From Alphaproteobacteria bacterium (GTDB taxonomy: Bacteria > Pseudomonadota > Alphaproteobacteria > Rhizobiales > Hyphomicrobiaceae), in assembly GCA_005888525.1 (NCBI GenBank), contig VBAB01000001.1, positions 1-6,354 on the forward strand: 6,354 bases of DNA, in the 5' to 3' direction. Below the pieces are notes generated by a model. It had not been told where the DNA came from and did no database searches. It saw nothing but the letters and a program-made list of their open reading frames with translations. Positions 1 to 5,064 of this stretch are shown here, in pieces. The position numbers were made by a program, and so were the translations under genes. Position 1 is the first letter of the stretch. The number at the start of each line of letters is the position of its first letter.

Positions 1-546
1 CTTTACGGCAGGATCGTTGTTGGCCGCCATCCAGATCGGCGGACGCGGTTTCTGCACCGGACGGATGTTCATATGCACGTCGTGCAGTCGGATGCCGAAG
101 CCCTCGTAAGAAACGCTTTCCTCGGTCCACAGGCGTTGGACGAGCGTGAGGTACTCCTCGAACCGCTTGACCCGCTCGCCCTTGGGCACGCCGAAAGCAT
201 CGAACTCGACGTCGCGGTAGCCCAGGCCCACACCGAAGATGAAGTTGCCGCGCGCGATGACATCCAGCGTCGCCACCGTCTCCGCAGTGTAGACGGGATT
301 GTGCAGATTGAGCAGCAGGATGCCGAGCCCGATCGTCATCTCGCCGGCCTCGGCCGCCAGCCGCGCCAGGAAGGGCACGGTCTGCAGCTGCTTGTTGTCG
401 CCCTCGTTCAGATAGTGCTGCCCCGACAGGAGCGAGTTCCACCCGCGATCGCGCGCCATGCGCACCATTGCGAACTGGTCATCCAGCGCGCTGACCATAT
501 CGGTCGCGAGCGGCTGCTGGTTCGTGACGAAGAGGCCTACCTTCAT
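1..546 (-). CDS. LLM-class (luciferase-like) flavin-dependent monooxygenase, 3' end cut off by window edge
   Basis: This gene reads leftward from an ATG at 544-546 and stays open to base 1, giving the first 182 residues; intact relatives are usually about 330-380 residues. The start is supported by GGGAG at 556-560, 9 bases upstream. The N-terminus MKVGLFVTNQQ is the first beta strand of the bacterial luciferase TIM barrel. Family hallmarks follow: TIGLGILLLNLHNPV (about 71-85), then GVGLGYRDVEFDAFGV (about 105-120), then an R-x2-RFEEYL stretch leading to LVQRLW (about 125-140), and RPPIWMAANN near 168-177. Such enzymes are cytoplasmic and oxidise varied substrates using reduced FMN or F420 and oxygen. 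The substrate cannot be read from this fragment. It has no evident link to the sugar genes to the right. The family call is firm; the specific function is unknown. Confidence 0.9.
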   Translation of the reverse strand, partial: MKVGLFVTNQQPLATDMVSALDDQFAMVRMARDRGWNSLLSGQHYLNEGDNKQLQTVPFLARLAAEAGEMTIGLGILLLNLHNPVYTAETVATLDVIARGNFIFGVGLGYRDVEFDAFGVPKGERVKRFEEYLTLVQRLWTEESVSYEGFGIRLHDVHMNIRPVQKPRPPIWMAANNDPAVK

Positions 547-652
547 GCGCTGGTTCTCCCGATTCTCGGCCACGGCGGTTGGCGCCACCGCGCTCGCCTT
601 CTCATCATGCTAAGGCGTGTCTTCGCGTCGCGGGTGGGGATAACAATGCTTG

Positions 653-670
653 GGCGCAGCGCGCCTTTTT
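653..670 (+). terminator. Terminator-like hairpin with T5 tail, plus strand, no gene feeding it
   Basis: GGCGC (653-657) and GCGCC (661-665) form a perfect 5-bp GC stem around a 3-base loop, followed at once by TTTTT (666-670). This has the form of a Rho-independent terminator on the plus strand. The flanking genes are both on the minus strand, so it has no obvious plus-strand transcript to end. It may block antisense transcription, or it may be chance in GC-rich DNA. Confidence 0.25.
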
Positions 671-690
671 ACCCACCCCTAACGTGTTGC

Positions 691-705
691 CTTGGCGGTG
701 CCAAG
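691..705 (-). other. Hairpin downstream of the cytochrome c gene
   Basis: CTTGGC (691-696) and GCCAAG (700-705) form a perfect 6-bp stem with a GGT loop. It lies 52 bases beyond the cytochrome c stop on the minus strand. On that strand no T-run follows the stem, so it is at best a weak terminator or a 3'-end stabilising hairpin. The 211-base gap from 547 to 757 otherwise shows no gene. Confidence 0.25.
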
Positions 706-757
706 CTCAGCCAAGCTCCGCGGCGACGTCAAGGGGAAGTGGGGACCCGGTCGCCCG

Positions 758-1093
758 TCACTTGAGAGAGAGGATGTAGGCGACCACGTCGTTGACCTCG
801 GCCAGGGACAGGGGGATGCCGGGCATCGGCCGATGCGGCGTCATGATGAAGCTCTCCAGCCTCTGCGACGTCTGATTGGGACGGCCCGCGATCGCCCCGA
901 AGCTCGGCGCAGCGGTGCCCTGAACCGTGCTGCCGGGTCGACCGGCGATGGCGTGACAGCCGCCGCAGGCGCGCTCCGCGATCTCCTGCCCACGGGCGAT
1001 TGCGGCGGGCGTCTGGCCATAGGCCGCTGGAGTCAGGACGCACAACCCGGCGGCAACCTGCAACGCTTTGAGCGAAATGCGAAAGGTGATCAC
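758..1093 (-). CDS. Small exported class I cytochrome c, single haem
   Basis: This is a 111-residue periplasmic electron carrier. The start is a GTG at 1091-1093 with AAGGG (complement of 1103-1107) 9 bases upstream; there is no alternative Met before residue 84. The N-terminus has a basic residue pair, a hydrophobic core (about 10-24) and a likely signal-peptidase site near AYGQ (24-27). The haem-attachment motif CGGCH is at 43-47, with His47 the proximal ligand. The distal ligand is probably Met90 in HRPMPGIPL; Met84 is less likely. The C-terminal helix EVNDVVAYILSL is typical of the family. Only one haem motif is present, and the length of roughly 85-90 residues after cleavage is normal for a minimal cytochrome c. 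The redox partner is unknown, since no oxidase or dehydrogenase lies beside it. It is transcribed divergently from the sugar genes. Confidence 0.93.
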   Translation of the reverse strand: MITFRISLKALQVAAGLCVLTPAAYGQTPAAIARGQEIAERACGGCHAIAGRPGSTVQGTAAPSFGAIAGRPNQTSQRLESFIMTPHRPMPGIPLSLAEVNDVVAYILSLK

Positions 1094-1238
1094 GGTGGCA
1101 AACCCTTCTTGGTGTCTTTTTTTCGCGGCCCGACGACGCTGATCGCTGCGCGGTCGACGCCGCGGGACGTATGCAGGCGTCTACCTCCTCGATGCTCCGT
1201 GCGGCCTGCTCGCGCGTTGATGCAGGTCAAAGCGCCGT

Positions 1239-1244
1239 TGTCAA
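1239..1244 (-). promoter_or_regulatory. Candidate -35 box for the cytochrome c gene
   Basis: On the minus strand this reads TTGACA, an exact sigma-70 -35 hexamer, within an upstream distance that suits the cytochrome c gene. A second TTGACC lies 14 bases further downstream on that strand (complement of 1225-1230), so TTTGAC is directly repeated. No good -10 box sits at 16-18 bases from TTGACA (ATCAAC at 17), so the promoter call is weak. The repeated TTTGAC could instead be a regulator site. Confidence 0.25.
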
Positions 1245-1263
1245 ACACGAACGCGGCGCGCCC

Positions 1264-1294
1264 TTGCGCCCTGCGTGGCCCGGCGCGCTATAGA
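1264..1294 (+). promoter_or_regulatory. Candidate promoter for the sugar operon
   Basis: TTGCGC (1264-1269) and TATAGA (1289-1294) resemble -35 and -10 boxes, and GCTATAGAAC looks like the CTATA-type -10 seen in alphaproteobacteria. The 19-base spacing is longer than ideal, and the leader to the first gene would be about 220-265 bases. This is only a candidate. Confidence 0.22.
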
Positions 1295-1340
1295 ACGGCC
1301 GAACGCTTACTTGCGCACTTCTGCGCCCCCAGAGTTCGCA

Positions 1341-1352
1341 GACCGATCGGTC
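1341..1352. promoter_or_regulatory. Perfect 12-bp palindrome, candidate operator
   Basis: GACCGATCGGTC equals its own reverse complement and lies between the divergent genes, downstream of the candidate TATAGA box. A dimeric regulator could bind here. Palindromes of this length do occur by chance, and no regulator gene is in view. Confidence 0.3.
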
Positions 1353-1439
1353 GCCGGAGCAAATTTACTCTATTCGGCAGTAGCAAATGCTGCATCGCGC
1401 AAATCTTGCGATAGTCCGGCGCACTTAAGAACTGAGCTG

Positions 1440-1469
1440 GTCGGCACGCTCGCGCGCAGTGCTGCCGAC
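1440..1469 (+). other. Leader hairpin upstream of the methyltransferase
   Basis: GTCGGCA (1440-1446) pairs perfectly with TGCCGAC (1463-1469) around a GC-rich 16-base loop. It would lie in the 5' leader of the sugar operon. No T-run follows, so it is not a standard terminator. Its role is unknown. Confidence 0.25.
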
Positions 1470-1524
1470 TGACGGTCGCGGGGCCATCGAACCGACCGAG
1501 CCAGCGTAATTGGGGGTAGATGCC

Positions 1525-2829
1525 GTGCACGACACTATAGCCACGATTGAATCCAGCACCATGTGGCTGAAGGCGCGCACGCGGGAGCCGCGCTGTCGCA
1601 TCTGTCGTTCGCCGGTCAGGCGCACCTTCGTCGATCTCGGCATGTCTCCGCGATGCGAGAGCTTCCTGACCGGGAGCCAGCTCGAGCAAGTGGAGGCCTA
1701 TTACCCGCTGCACGCCCTCGTCTGCGAGGAATGCTTCCTGGTGCAGCTGCAGGAAAATGCTAGCCCCGACCATATTTTCAGCGAGTACGCGTATTTCTCC
1801 TCCTACTCGACGAGCTGGGTCGAGCACGCGCGCTCCTACTGCCACATGGTCAAGGACCGGCTGCGCCTGGGCCCGCACAGCCTCGCCGTCGAGCTGGCCA
1901 GCAACGACGGTTACCTGCTCCAGCACTTTCTCCCCCTGGGCGTGCCGGTGCTGGGTATCGAGCCAGCCGCCAAGATGGCTGAAGCCGCCCGCCGGCGCGA
2001 TGTCCCGACGCTGGTGGAATTCTTCGGGACGATGCTGGCCGAGCGGCTCGTCGCCGAAGGCAAACGCGCCGATCTCATCATCGGCAACAACGTGCTGGCC
2101 CAGGTGCCGGACCTCAACGACTTCGTCGCTGGCATGAAGCTGCTGCTAGCGCCGGAAGGGGTGATCACGCTGGAGTTCCCGCACCTGGAGCGCCTGATCG
2201 CCGAGAACCAGTTCGACACCATCTGCCACGAGCACTTCTCCTACTTCTCGCTGTTGACGACGGACCGCCTGGCCGAGAGCCACGGCCTCAAGATCATCGA
2301 CGTGGAGAAGCTCAAGACGCACGGCGGGTCTCTGCGCGTCTACCTGGCGCACGCCGCCGCCACGCGCCGGCCGTCGCCACGCGTCAGCGAGCTACTCGAG
2401 CACGAGATCGAAAGGGGTTTCCTCGAGATCGAGACCTATGCGCAGTTTTCCGAGCGGGTGCGCCGCACCAAGCGCAACCTGCTGTCGTTCCTGATCGCAG
2501 CCAAAGAGCAGGGCAAGACAATCTGCGGCTATGGCGCGCCGGGCAAGGGCAACACGCTCCTCAACTACTGCGGCATCGGCACCGACTTCCTCGATTTCAC
2601 GGTCGACCGCAATCCCTACAAGCACGGCCGCTTCAGCCCCGGCATGCACATCCCAATAAAGCCGGTCGAGGTCATCGACGCGGCCAAGCCCGACTACGTC
2701 CTCCTCCTTCACCGGAACCTCAGGTACGAGATCGTGCGCCAGATGCGCCACATAGGCGATTGGGGAGGCAAGTTCATCATTCCCATTCCAGACGTCCACG
2801 TCATCGAGCCGAGCCGGAGCGTGTCATGA
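1525..2829 (+). CDS. SAM-dependent sugar C-methyltransferase (TylC3/NovU/TcaB9 type)
   Basis: This protein probably adds a methyl group to a ring carbon (C-3 in characterised relatives) of a nucleotide-linked keto-deoxy-sugar in the cytoplasm. Counting from the upstream TTG at 1510, the zinc-type cysteine pairs CRIC (29-32) and CEEC (72-75) frame an N-terminal domain containing FVDLGMSP. The SAM-binding motif I is VELASNDGYLLQ (about 127-138), ICHEHFSYFS (238-247) is the catalytic-loop signature, and the C-terminal domain has ICGYGAPGKGN (338-348). These three domains in this order are diagnostic, and the length of about 420-435 residues fits the family. The start is unsure: GTG at 1525 has a GGGGG-type ribosome site 8 bases upstream, ATG at 1561 lacks one but is the first Met, and TTG at 1510 is also in frame. 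The stop overlaps the next ATG by four bases (ATGA). The exact sugar is not determined. Confidence 0.9.
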   Translation: MHDTIATIESSTMWLKARTREPRCRICRSPVRRTFVDLGMSPRCESFLTGSQLEQVEAYYPLHALVCEECFLVQLQENASPDHIFSEYAYFSSYSTSWVEHARSYCHMVKDRLRLGPHSLAVELASNDGYLLQHFLPLGVPVLGIEPAAKMAEAARRRDVPTLVEFFGTMLAERLVAEGKRADLIIGNNVLAQVPDLNDFVAGMKLLLAPEGVITLEFPHLERLIAENQFDTICHEHFSYFSLLTTDRLAESHGLKIIDVEKLKTHGGSLRVYLAHAAATRRPSPRVSELLEHEIERGFLEIETYAQFSERVRRTKRNLLSFLIAAKEQGKTICGYGAPGKGNTLLNYCGIGTDFLDFTVDRNPYKHGRFSPGMHIPIKPVEVIDAAKPDYVLLLHRNLRYEIVRQMRHIGDWGGKFIIPIPDVHVIEPSRSVS

Positions 2830-3629
2830 AGGTCGTGCTGTTCTGTGGTGGTTTCGGTACACGCATCCGCGACTACGGAGAGAACATTCCCAAGCCGATG
2901 ATCCCGGTGGGCGAGCAGCCCATTCTTTGGCACGTGATGCAGTACTACAGCCAGTACGGGCACCGCGATTTCGTGCTCTGCCTCGGCTACAAGGCTAACG
3001 CGGTCAAAGAATTCTTCCTCAACTGGCGGCAGCAGACCTACTCGGACTGCGTGATCTCGGACGCGGGCCGCAAGGTGGAGTTCCTGGGCGACAGACTACC
3101 CGACTGGCGCGTGACGCTGGTCGATACGGGGCTCTGGCGCAACATCGGCCAGCGCCTTTGCGCCGTGCGCGAGCACGTCAAGGACGAGGAGATGTTCCTC
3201 GCCAACTACAGCGACGGTCTAAGCGATGCGCCGCTGCCGCAGATGATCGAGCTGCTGGAGAAATCCGGCAAGACCGGATGCTTCCTCGCCGTGCGCCCGC
3301 CGCTCACCTTCCACCTCGTGGAGTTTGACGGCAACGGCGAGGTGCAGCGCATGCGCGCCAGCGCCGACTCCGACATCTGGATCAACGCTGGCTACTTCGT
3401 GTTCCGCAACAAGGTCTTCGACTACATCAACGAGGGCGAGGAGCTGGTGGTCGAGCCGTTCGAGCGGATGATCGCAGAGGGCGAGCTCATCGCCTATCGC
3501 CACGACGGGTTCTTCCGCGCCATGGACACGCTGCGCGACAAGCAGCTGCTCGAGGACATGGTCCAGCGTGGCCATATGCCCTGGCAGCCGAAGCTGGCGA
3601 CCTTGGCCCCCGCAGAGGCAGCCGAATGA
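2826..3629 (+). CDS. rfbF: Glucose-1-phosphate cytidylyltransferase (RfbF-type nucleotidyltransferase)
   Basis: This 267-residue enzyme joins CTP and glucose-1-phosphate to make CDP-glucose, the entry step to CDP-linked deoxy-sugars. The start is the ATG at 2826, which overlaps the preceding stop and has GGAG at 2816-2819, 6 bases upstream; the frame is open further upstream but that part overlaps the methyltransferase. Signatures are the nucleotide loop FCGGFGTRIRDYG (6-18) with IPKPMIPVG and Lys23, PILWHVMQYYSQYGHRDF, LVDTG, the metal-binding Asp130 in NYSDGLSD, WINAGYFVF (185-193), and AMDTLRDKQLLED, the C-terminal MDT signature of RfbF proteins. Close relatives are about 257 residues; the extra residues lie at an Ala/Pro-rich C-terminus. 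The variation between Thr/Gly in the RfbF 'DTGxxTxTGGRL' region and DTGLWRNIGQRL here leaves some doubt about exact nucleotide or sugar preference. Translation is probably coupled to both neighbours. Confidence 0.88.
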   Translation: MKVVLFCGGFGTRIRDYGENIPKPMIPVGEQPILWHVMQYYSQYGHRDFVLCLGYKANAVKEFFLNWRQQTYSDCVISDAGRKVEFLGDRLPDWRVTLVDTGLWRNIGQRLCAVREHVKDEEMFLANYSDGLSDAPLPQMIELLEKSGKTGCFLAVRPPLTFHLVEFDGNGEVQRMRASADSDIWINAGYFVFRNKVFDYINEGEELVVEPFERMIAEGELIAYRHDGFFRAMDTLRDKQLLEDMVQRGHMPWQPKLATLAPAEAAE

Positions 3630-4235
3630 GAGGTTTGCGGTTAGCCGAGCCGGGCCAACACCTATCCGTCCTGTGCCTGGGCGCGCATTCCGACGACATC
3701 GAGATCGGCGCCGGCGGTGCCATCCTGCAATGGAAGGCCGCAGGCGTCGATTTGGACGTGACGTGGTGCGTGCTCTCGGCCGCCGGCCCCCGCGAAGGGG
3801 AGGCGCGCGCCTCCGCGGCCGATTTCCTCGAGGGGGTCAATCGCGCGCGCGTCGAGGTGCACAAATTCCGCGACGGCTTCTTTCCCACCGACGGCGCGGA
3901 GATCAAGGCCTGGTTTGAAAGTCTCAAGCGCCGCGTCGAGCCCGAGCGAGACCAACCGGCTGACCTGGAACACGTTCCGCGATCACACCATCCTGGAATA
4001 CGAGATCCCAAAATGGGATGGCGACCTGGGCCGGCCCAACGTCTATGTGCCGCTCGACGAGGCCGCCATGGCGCGCAAGGTCGAGCTGCTGATGCGTCAT
4101 TTCGGCAGCCAGCGTTCCAAGCACTGGTTCGACGAGGAGACCTTCCGCGGGCTCGCCCGTCTGCGCGCCATGGAATGCCGCGCACCGGGTCGGTACGCCG
4201 AAGCCTTCCACGCCCGCAAGCTCACGATCTCCTGA
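3626..4235 (+). pseudogene. PIG-L/LmbE-family deacetylase, broken by an internal out-of-frame deletion
   Basis: The gene starts at ATG 3626 (four-base overlap with the cytidylyltransferase stop; GAGG-type site 7 bases upstream). The first frame encodes the Zn-deacetylase N-terminus: LSVLCLGAHSDDIEIGAGG (13-31), where AHSDD (20-24) is the first metal motif, then ASAADFLEGV and FRDGFFPTDGAEIKAWFESLKRRVEP (to about 3943). Family similarity then jumps by one frame and resumes at about 3945 as SETNRLTWNTFRDH, continuing through ILEYEIPKWDGDLG, LLMRHFGSQRSKHWFDEETFRGL and MECRAPGRYAEAF to a TGA at 4233-4235. Relatives carry a stretch between these parts ending in an HxDH-like second metal motif; here it is absent, so about 20 residues and a frame are lost. 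Left unrepaired, the first frame runs on to 4261 with no similarity. Intact members remove N-acetyl groups from sugars. It is either a true pseudogene or a sequence error; the product should be inactive. Confidence 0.85.
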
Positions 4236-4272
4236 CACTCGATTGGCCCACGTTCCGCTGATCCTCGGCAGG

Positions 4273-4288
4273 ACGGTTGCACGGTTGG
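4273..4288 (+). repeat. Imperfect 8-bp tandem repeat
   Basis: ACGGTTGC (4273-4280) is followed directly by ACGGTTGG (4281-4288), differing only in the last base. It lies immediately before the 24-bp tandem duplication and may reflect local replication slippage. Confidence 0.5.
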
Positions 4289-4290
4289 AC

Positions 4291-4338
4291 AGCGCGGAAT
4301 CGAAGGAGGAATCGAGCGCGGAATCGAAGGAGGAATCG
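4291..4338 (+). repeat. Perfect 24-bp tandem duplication with Shine-Dalgarno-like cores
   Basis: Bases 4291-4314 and 4315-4338 are identical, directly abutting copies. Each unit starts AGCGCGGAATCG and ends AAGGAGGAATCG, and so holds AAGGAGGA, a near-perfect match to the 16S anti-Shine-Dalgarno sequence. No ATG or GTG follows either copy at a normal distance; the first GTG after the second copy leads to an immediate stop. It sits between the broken deacetylase and the epimerase, more than 110 bases before the epimerase start. The 216-base gap 4236-4451 holds no gene that I can support. Confidence 0.95.
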
Positions 4339-4441
4339 TCGATAACCCTAACCCGGTGATTTGATAGTCAGGCGGCGCGCGACCGACCAAAAGCATGGCC
4401 GATGCCCTCGCGTTTGTCGCTGGTCACCTCAAGAATCCGAC

Positions 4442-4445
4442 GGAG
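4442..4445 (+). promoter_or_regulatory. Ribosome binding site that decides the epimerase start
   Basis: GGAG ends 6 bases before the GTG at 4452. The in-frame ATG at 4395 has no such site. The site also fits the usual N-terminus of the family. Confidence 0.6.
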
Positions 4446-4451
4446 TTGATT

Positions 4452-5018
4452 GTGATTTTCACGGAAACCAAGCTGAAAGGCGCCTTTGTCATCGATCTCG
4501 ATCGCAAGCAGGATGCGCGCGGCTTTTTTGCTCGCGCGTTCTGCCAGGAGGAATTCAAAGCGCACGGGCTGAAGCCGCTCATCGCCCAGGGGAATGTCGC
4601 CCACAACATCCGAAAGGGCACCATCCGCGGCATGCACTTCCAGTTTCCCCCGGCGGCCGAGACCAAGCTCGTGCGCTGCACCCGCGGGGCCATCCTCGAC
4701 ATCATCGTCGACCTGCGCCCCGAAAGCCCGACCTACCTGCAGCATGTCGCGGTGGACCTCAACGAGGACAATCAGCGCGCGCTCTACGTTCCCGAGCGTT
4801 TCGCGCACGGCTACCAGACCCTGCACGACAATACCGATACGAGCTACAGCGTCGGCGAGTTCTATTCGCCCGCCAACGAGAGCGGCATCCTGTACAACGA
4901 TCCGCGCCTGGGGCTGCGGTGGCCTCTGCCTGTGACGGTGGTTTCAGAGAAAGACCAGGAGTTCACACGGTTCGACGAGGCCGAAAGCGAGATCAAGCGG
5001 CGCATGAGCGCGATCTAA
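4452..5018 (+). CDS. rfbC: RmlC-type NDP-4-keto-6-deoxyhexose 3,5-epimerase
   Basis: This 188-residue cupin-fold enzyme belongs to the dTDP-4-dehydrorhamnose 3,5-epimerase family, which inverts C-3 and/or C-5 of a 4-keto-6-deoxy-sugar nucleotide. The GTG at 4452 is preferred over the in-frame ATG at 4395: it has GGAG 6 bases upstream, it gives the normal family start (IFTETKLKGAFVIDLD), and its length is close to the usual 180-185. Signatures are ARGFFARAF, then RGMHFQ with catalytic His62, Lys72 in TKLVRC, GAILDIIVDLRPESPTY (79-95), PERFAHGYQTL, SYSVGEFYSPANE with the region of the catalytic Tyr, and the ending YNDPRLGLRWP. The active-site residues I can place are present, so it looks functional. 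With an RfbF partner the substrate may be CDP- rather than dTDP-linked, and it may act at only one carbon; the gene symbol denotes the family, not a proven rhamnose role. Confidence 0.88.
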   Translation: MIFTETKLKGAFVIDLDRKQDARGFFARAFCQEEFKAHGLKPLIAQGNVAHNIRKGTIRGMHFQFPPAAETKLVRCTRGAILDIIVDLRPESPTYLQHVAVDLNEDNQRALYVPERFAHGYQTLHDNTDTSYSVGEFYSPANESGILYNDPRLGLRWPLPVTVVSEKDQEFTRFDEAESEIKRRMSAI

Positions 5019-5050
5019 TCGTACTGCTGGGGCGCCCACCGCGTCCGATT

Positions 5051-5057
5051 GAGGAGG
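5051..5057 (+). promoter_or_regulatory. Strong ribosome binding site of the SAF-domain oxidoreductase
   Basis: GAGGAGG lies 7 bases before the GTG at 5065. It is the strongest ribosome site placed before a gene in this window, and it fixes the start despite the TTG that follows directly as the second codon. Confidence 0.8.
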
Positions 5058-5064
5058 ACTAAAC

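Larger units (their letters stand above)
1094..1524. other. Divergent intergenic region, no convincing gene
   Basis: This stretch of about 430 bases separates the minus-strand cytochrome c from the plus-strand methyltransferase. Open frames crossing it on either strand look like GC-driven shadows and resemble no family. It contains a T7 run (1117-1123), GTCAAA words at 1226-1231 and 1240-1245, a TATAGA-like box (1289-1294), a perfect palindrome (1341-1352), three GCAAAT words, and a 7-bp stem hairpin (1440-1469). The part from about 1355 to 1435 looks more AT-rich than its surroundings. It most likely holds promoters and operators for both directions. Confidence 0.6.

Noticed and set aside
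73..765. Long plus-strand open frame (230 codons) opposite the monooxygenase gene
   Set aside because: It is antisense to a clearly recognisable luciferase-like protein, and its translation resembles no family and has the composition of a GC-driven shadow.
1182..1189. Minus-strand GAGGAGGT, a strong Shine-Dalgarno-like sequence, as evidence of a small gene
   Set aside because: No ATG, GTG or TTG follows at a usable distance on that strand.
692..1414. Plus-strand open frame of 240 codons over the cytochrome c gene
   Set aside because: It is antisense to a cytochrome with signal peptide and CGGCH motif; the translation is Arg/Gly/Ala-rich with no recognisable domain.
1288..1926. Minus-strand open frame of 212 codons
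   Set aside because: It overlaps the methyltransferase N-terminal domain in antisense and shows no family features.
3915..3990. Programmed ribosomal frameshift in the deacetylase
   Set aside because: A frameshift alone would not explain the missing segment with the second metal motif, and no slippery heptamer with a following structure is evident at the join.
3487..4185. Minus-strand open frame of 232 codons across the deacetylase
   Set aside because: It is Arg/Ser-rich, antisense to recognisable protein on the plus strand, and has no motif.
4291..4338. CRISPR or mobile-element origin of the 24-bp repeat
   Set aside because: There are only two copies with no spacer between them, no terminal inverted repeats and no transposase nearby.
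4395..4451. Upstream ATG start for the epimerase
   Set aside because: It has no ribosome site and adds 19 residues unlike the family; the GTG at 4452 has GGAG at the right spacing and gives the normal N-terminus.
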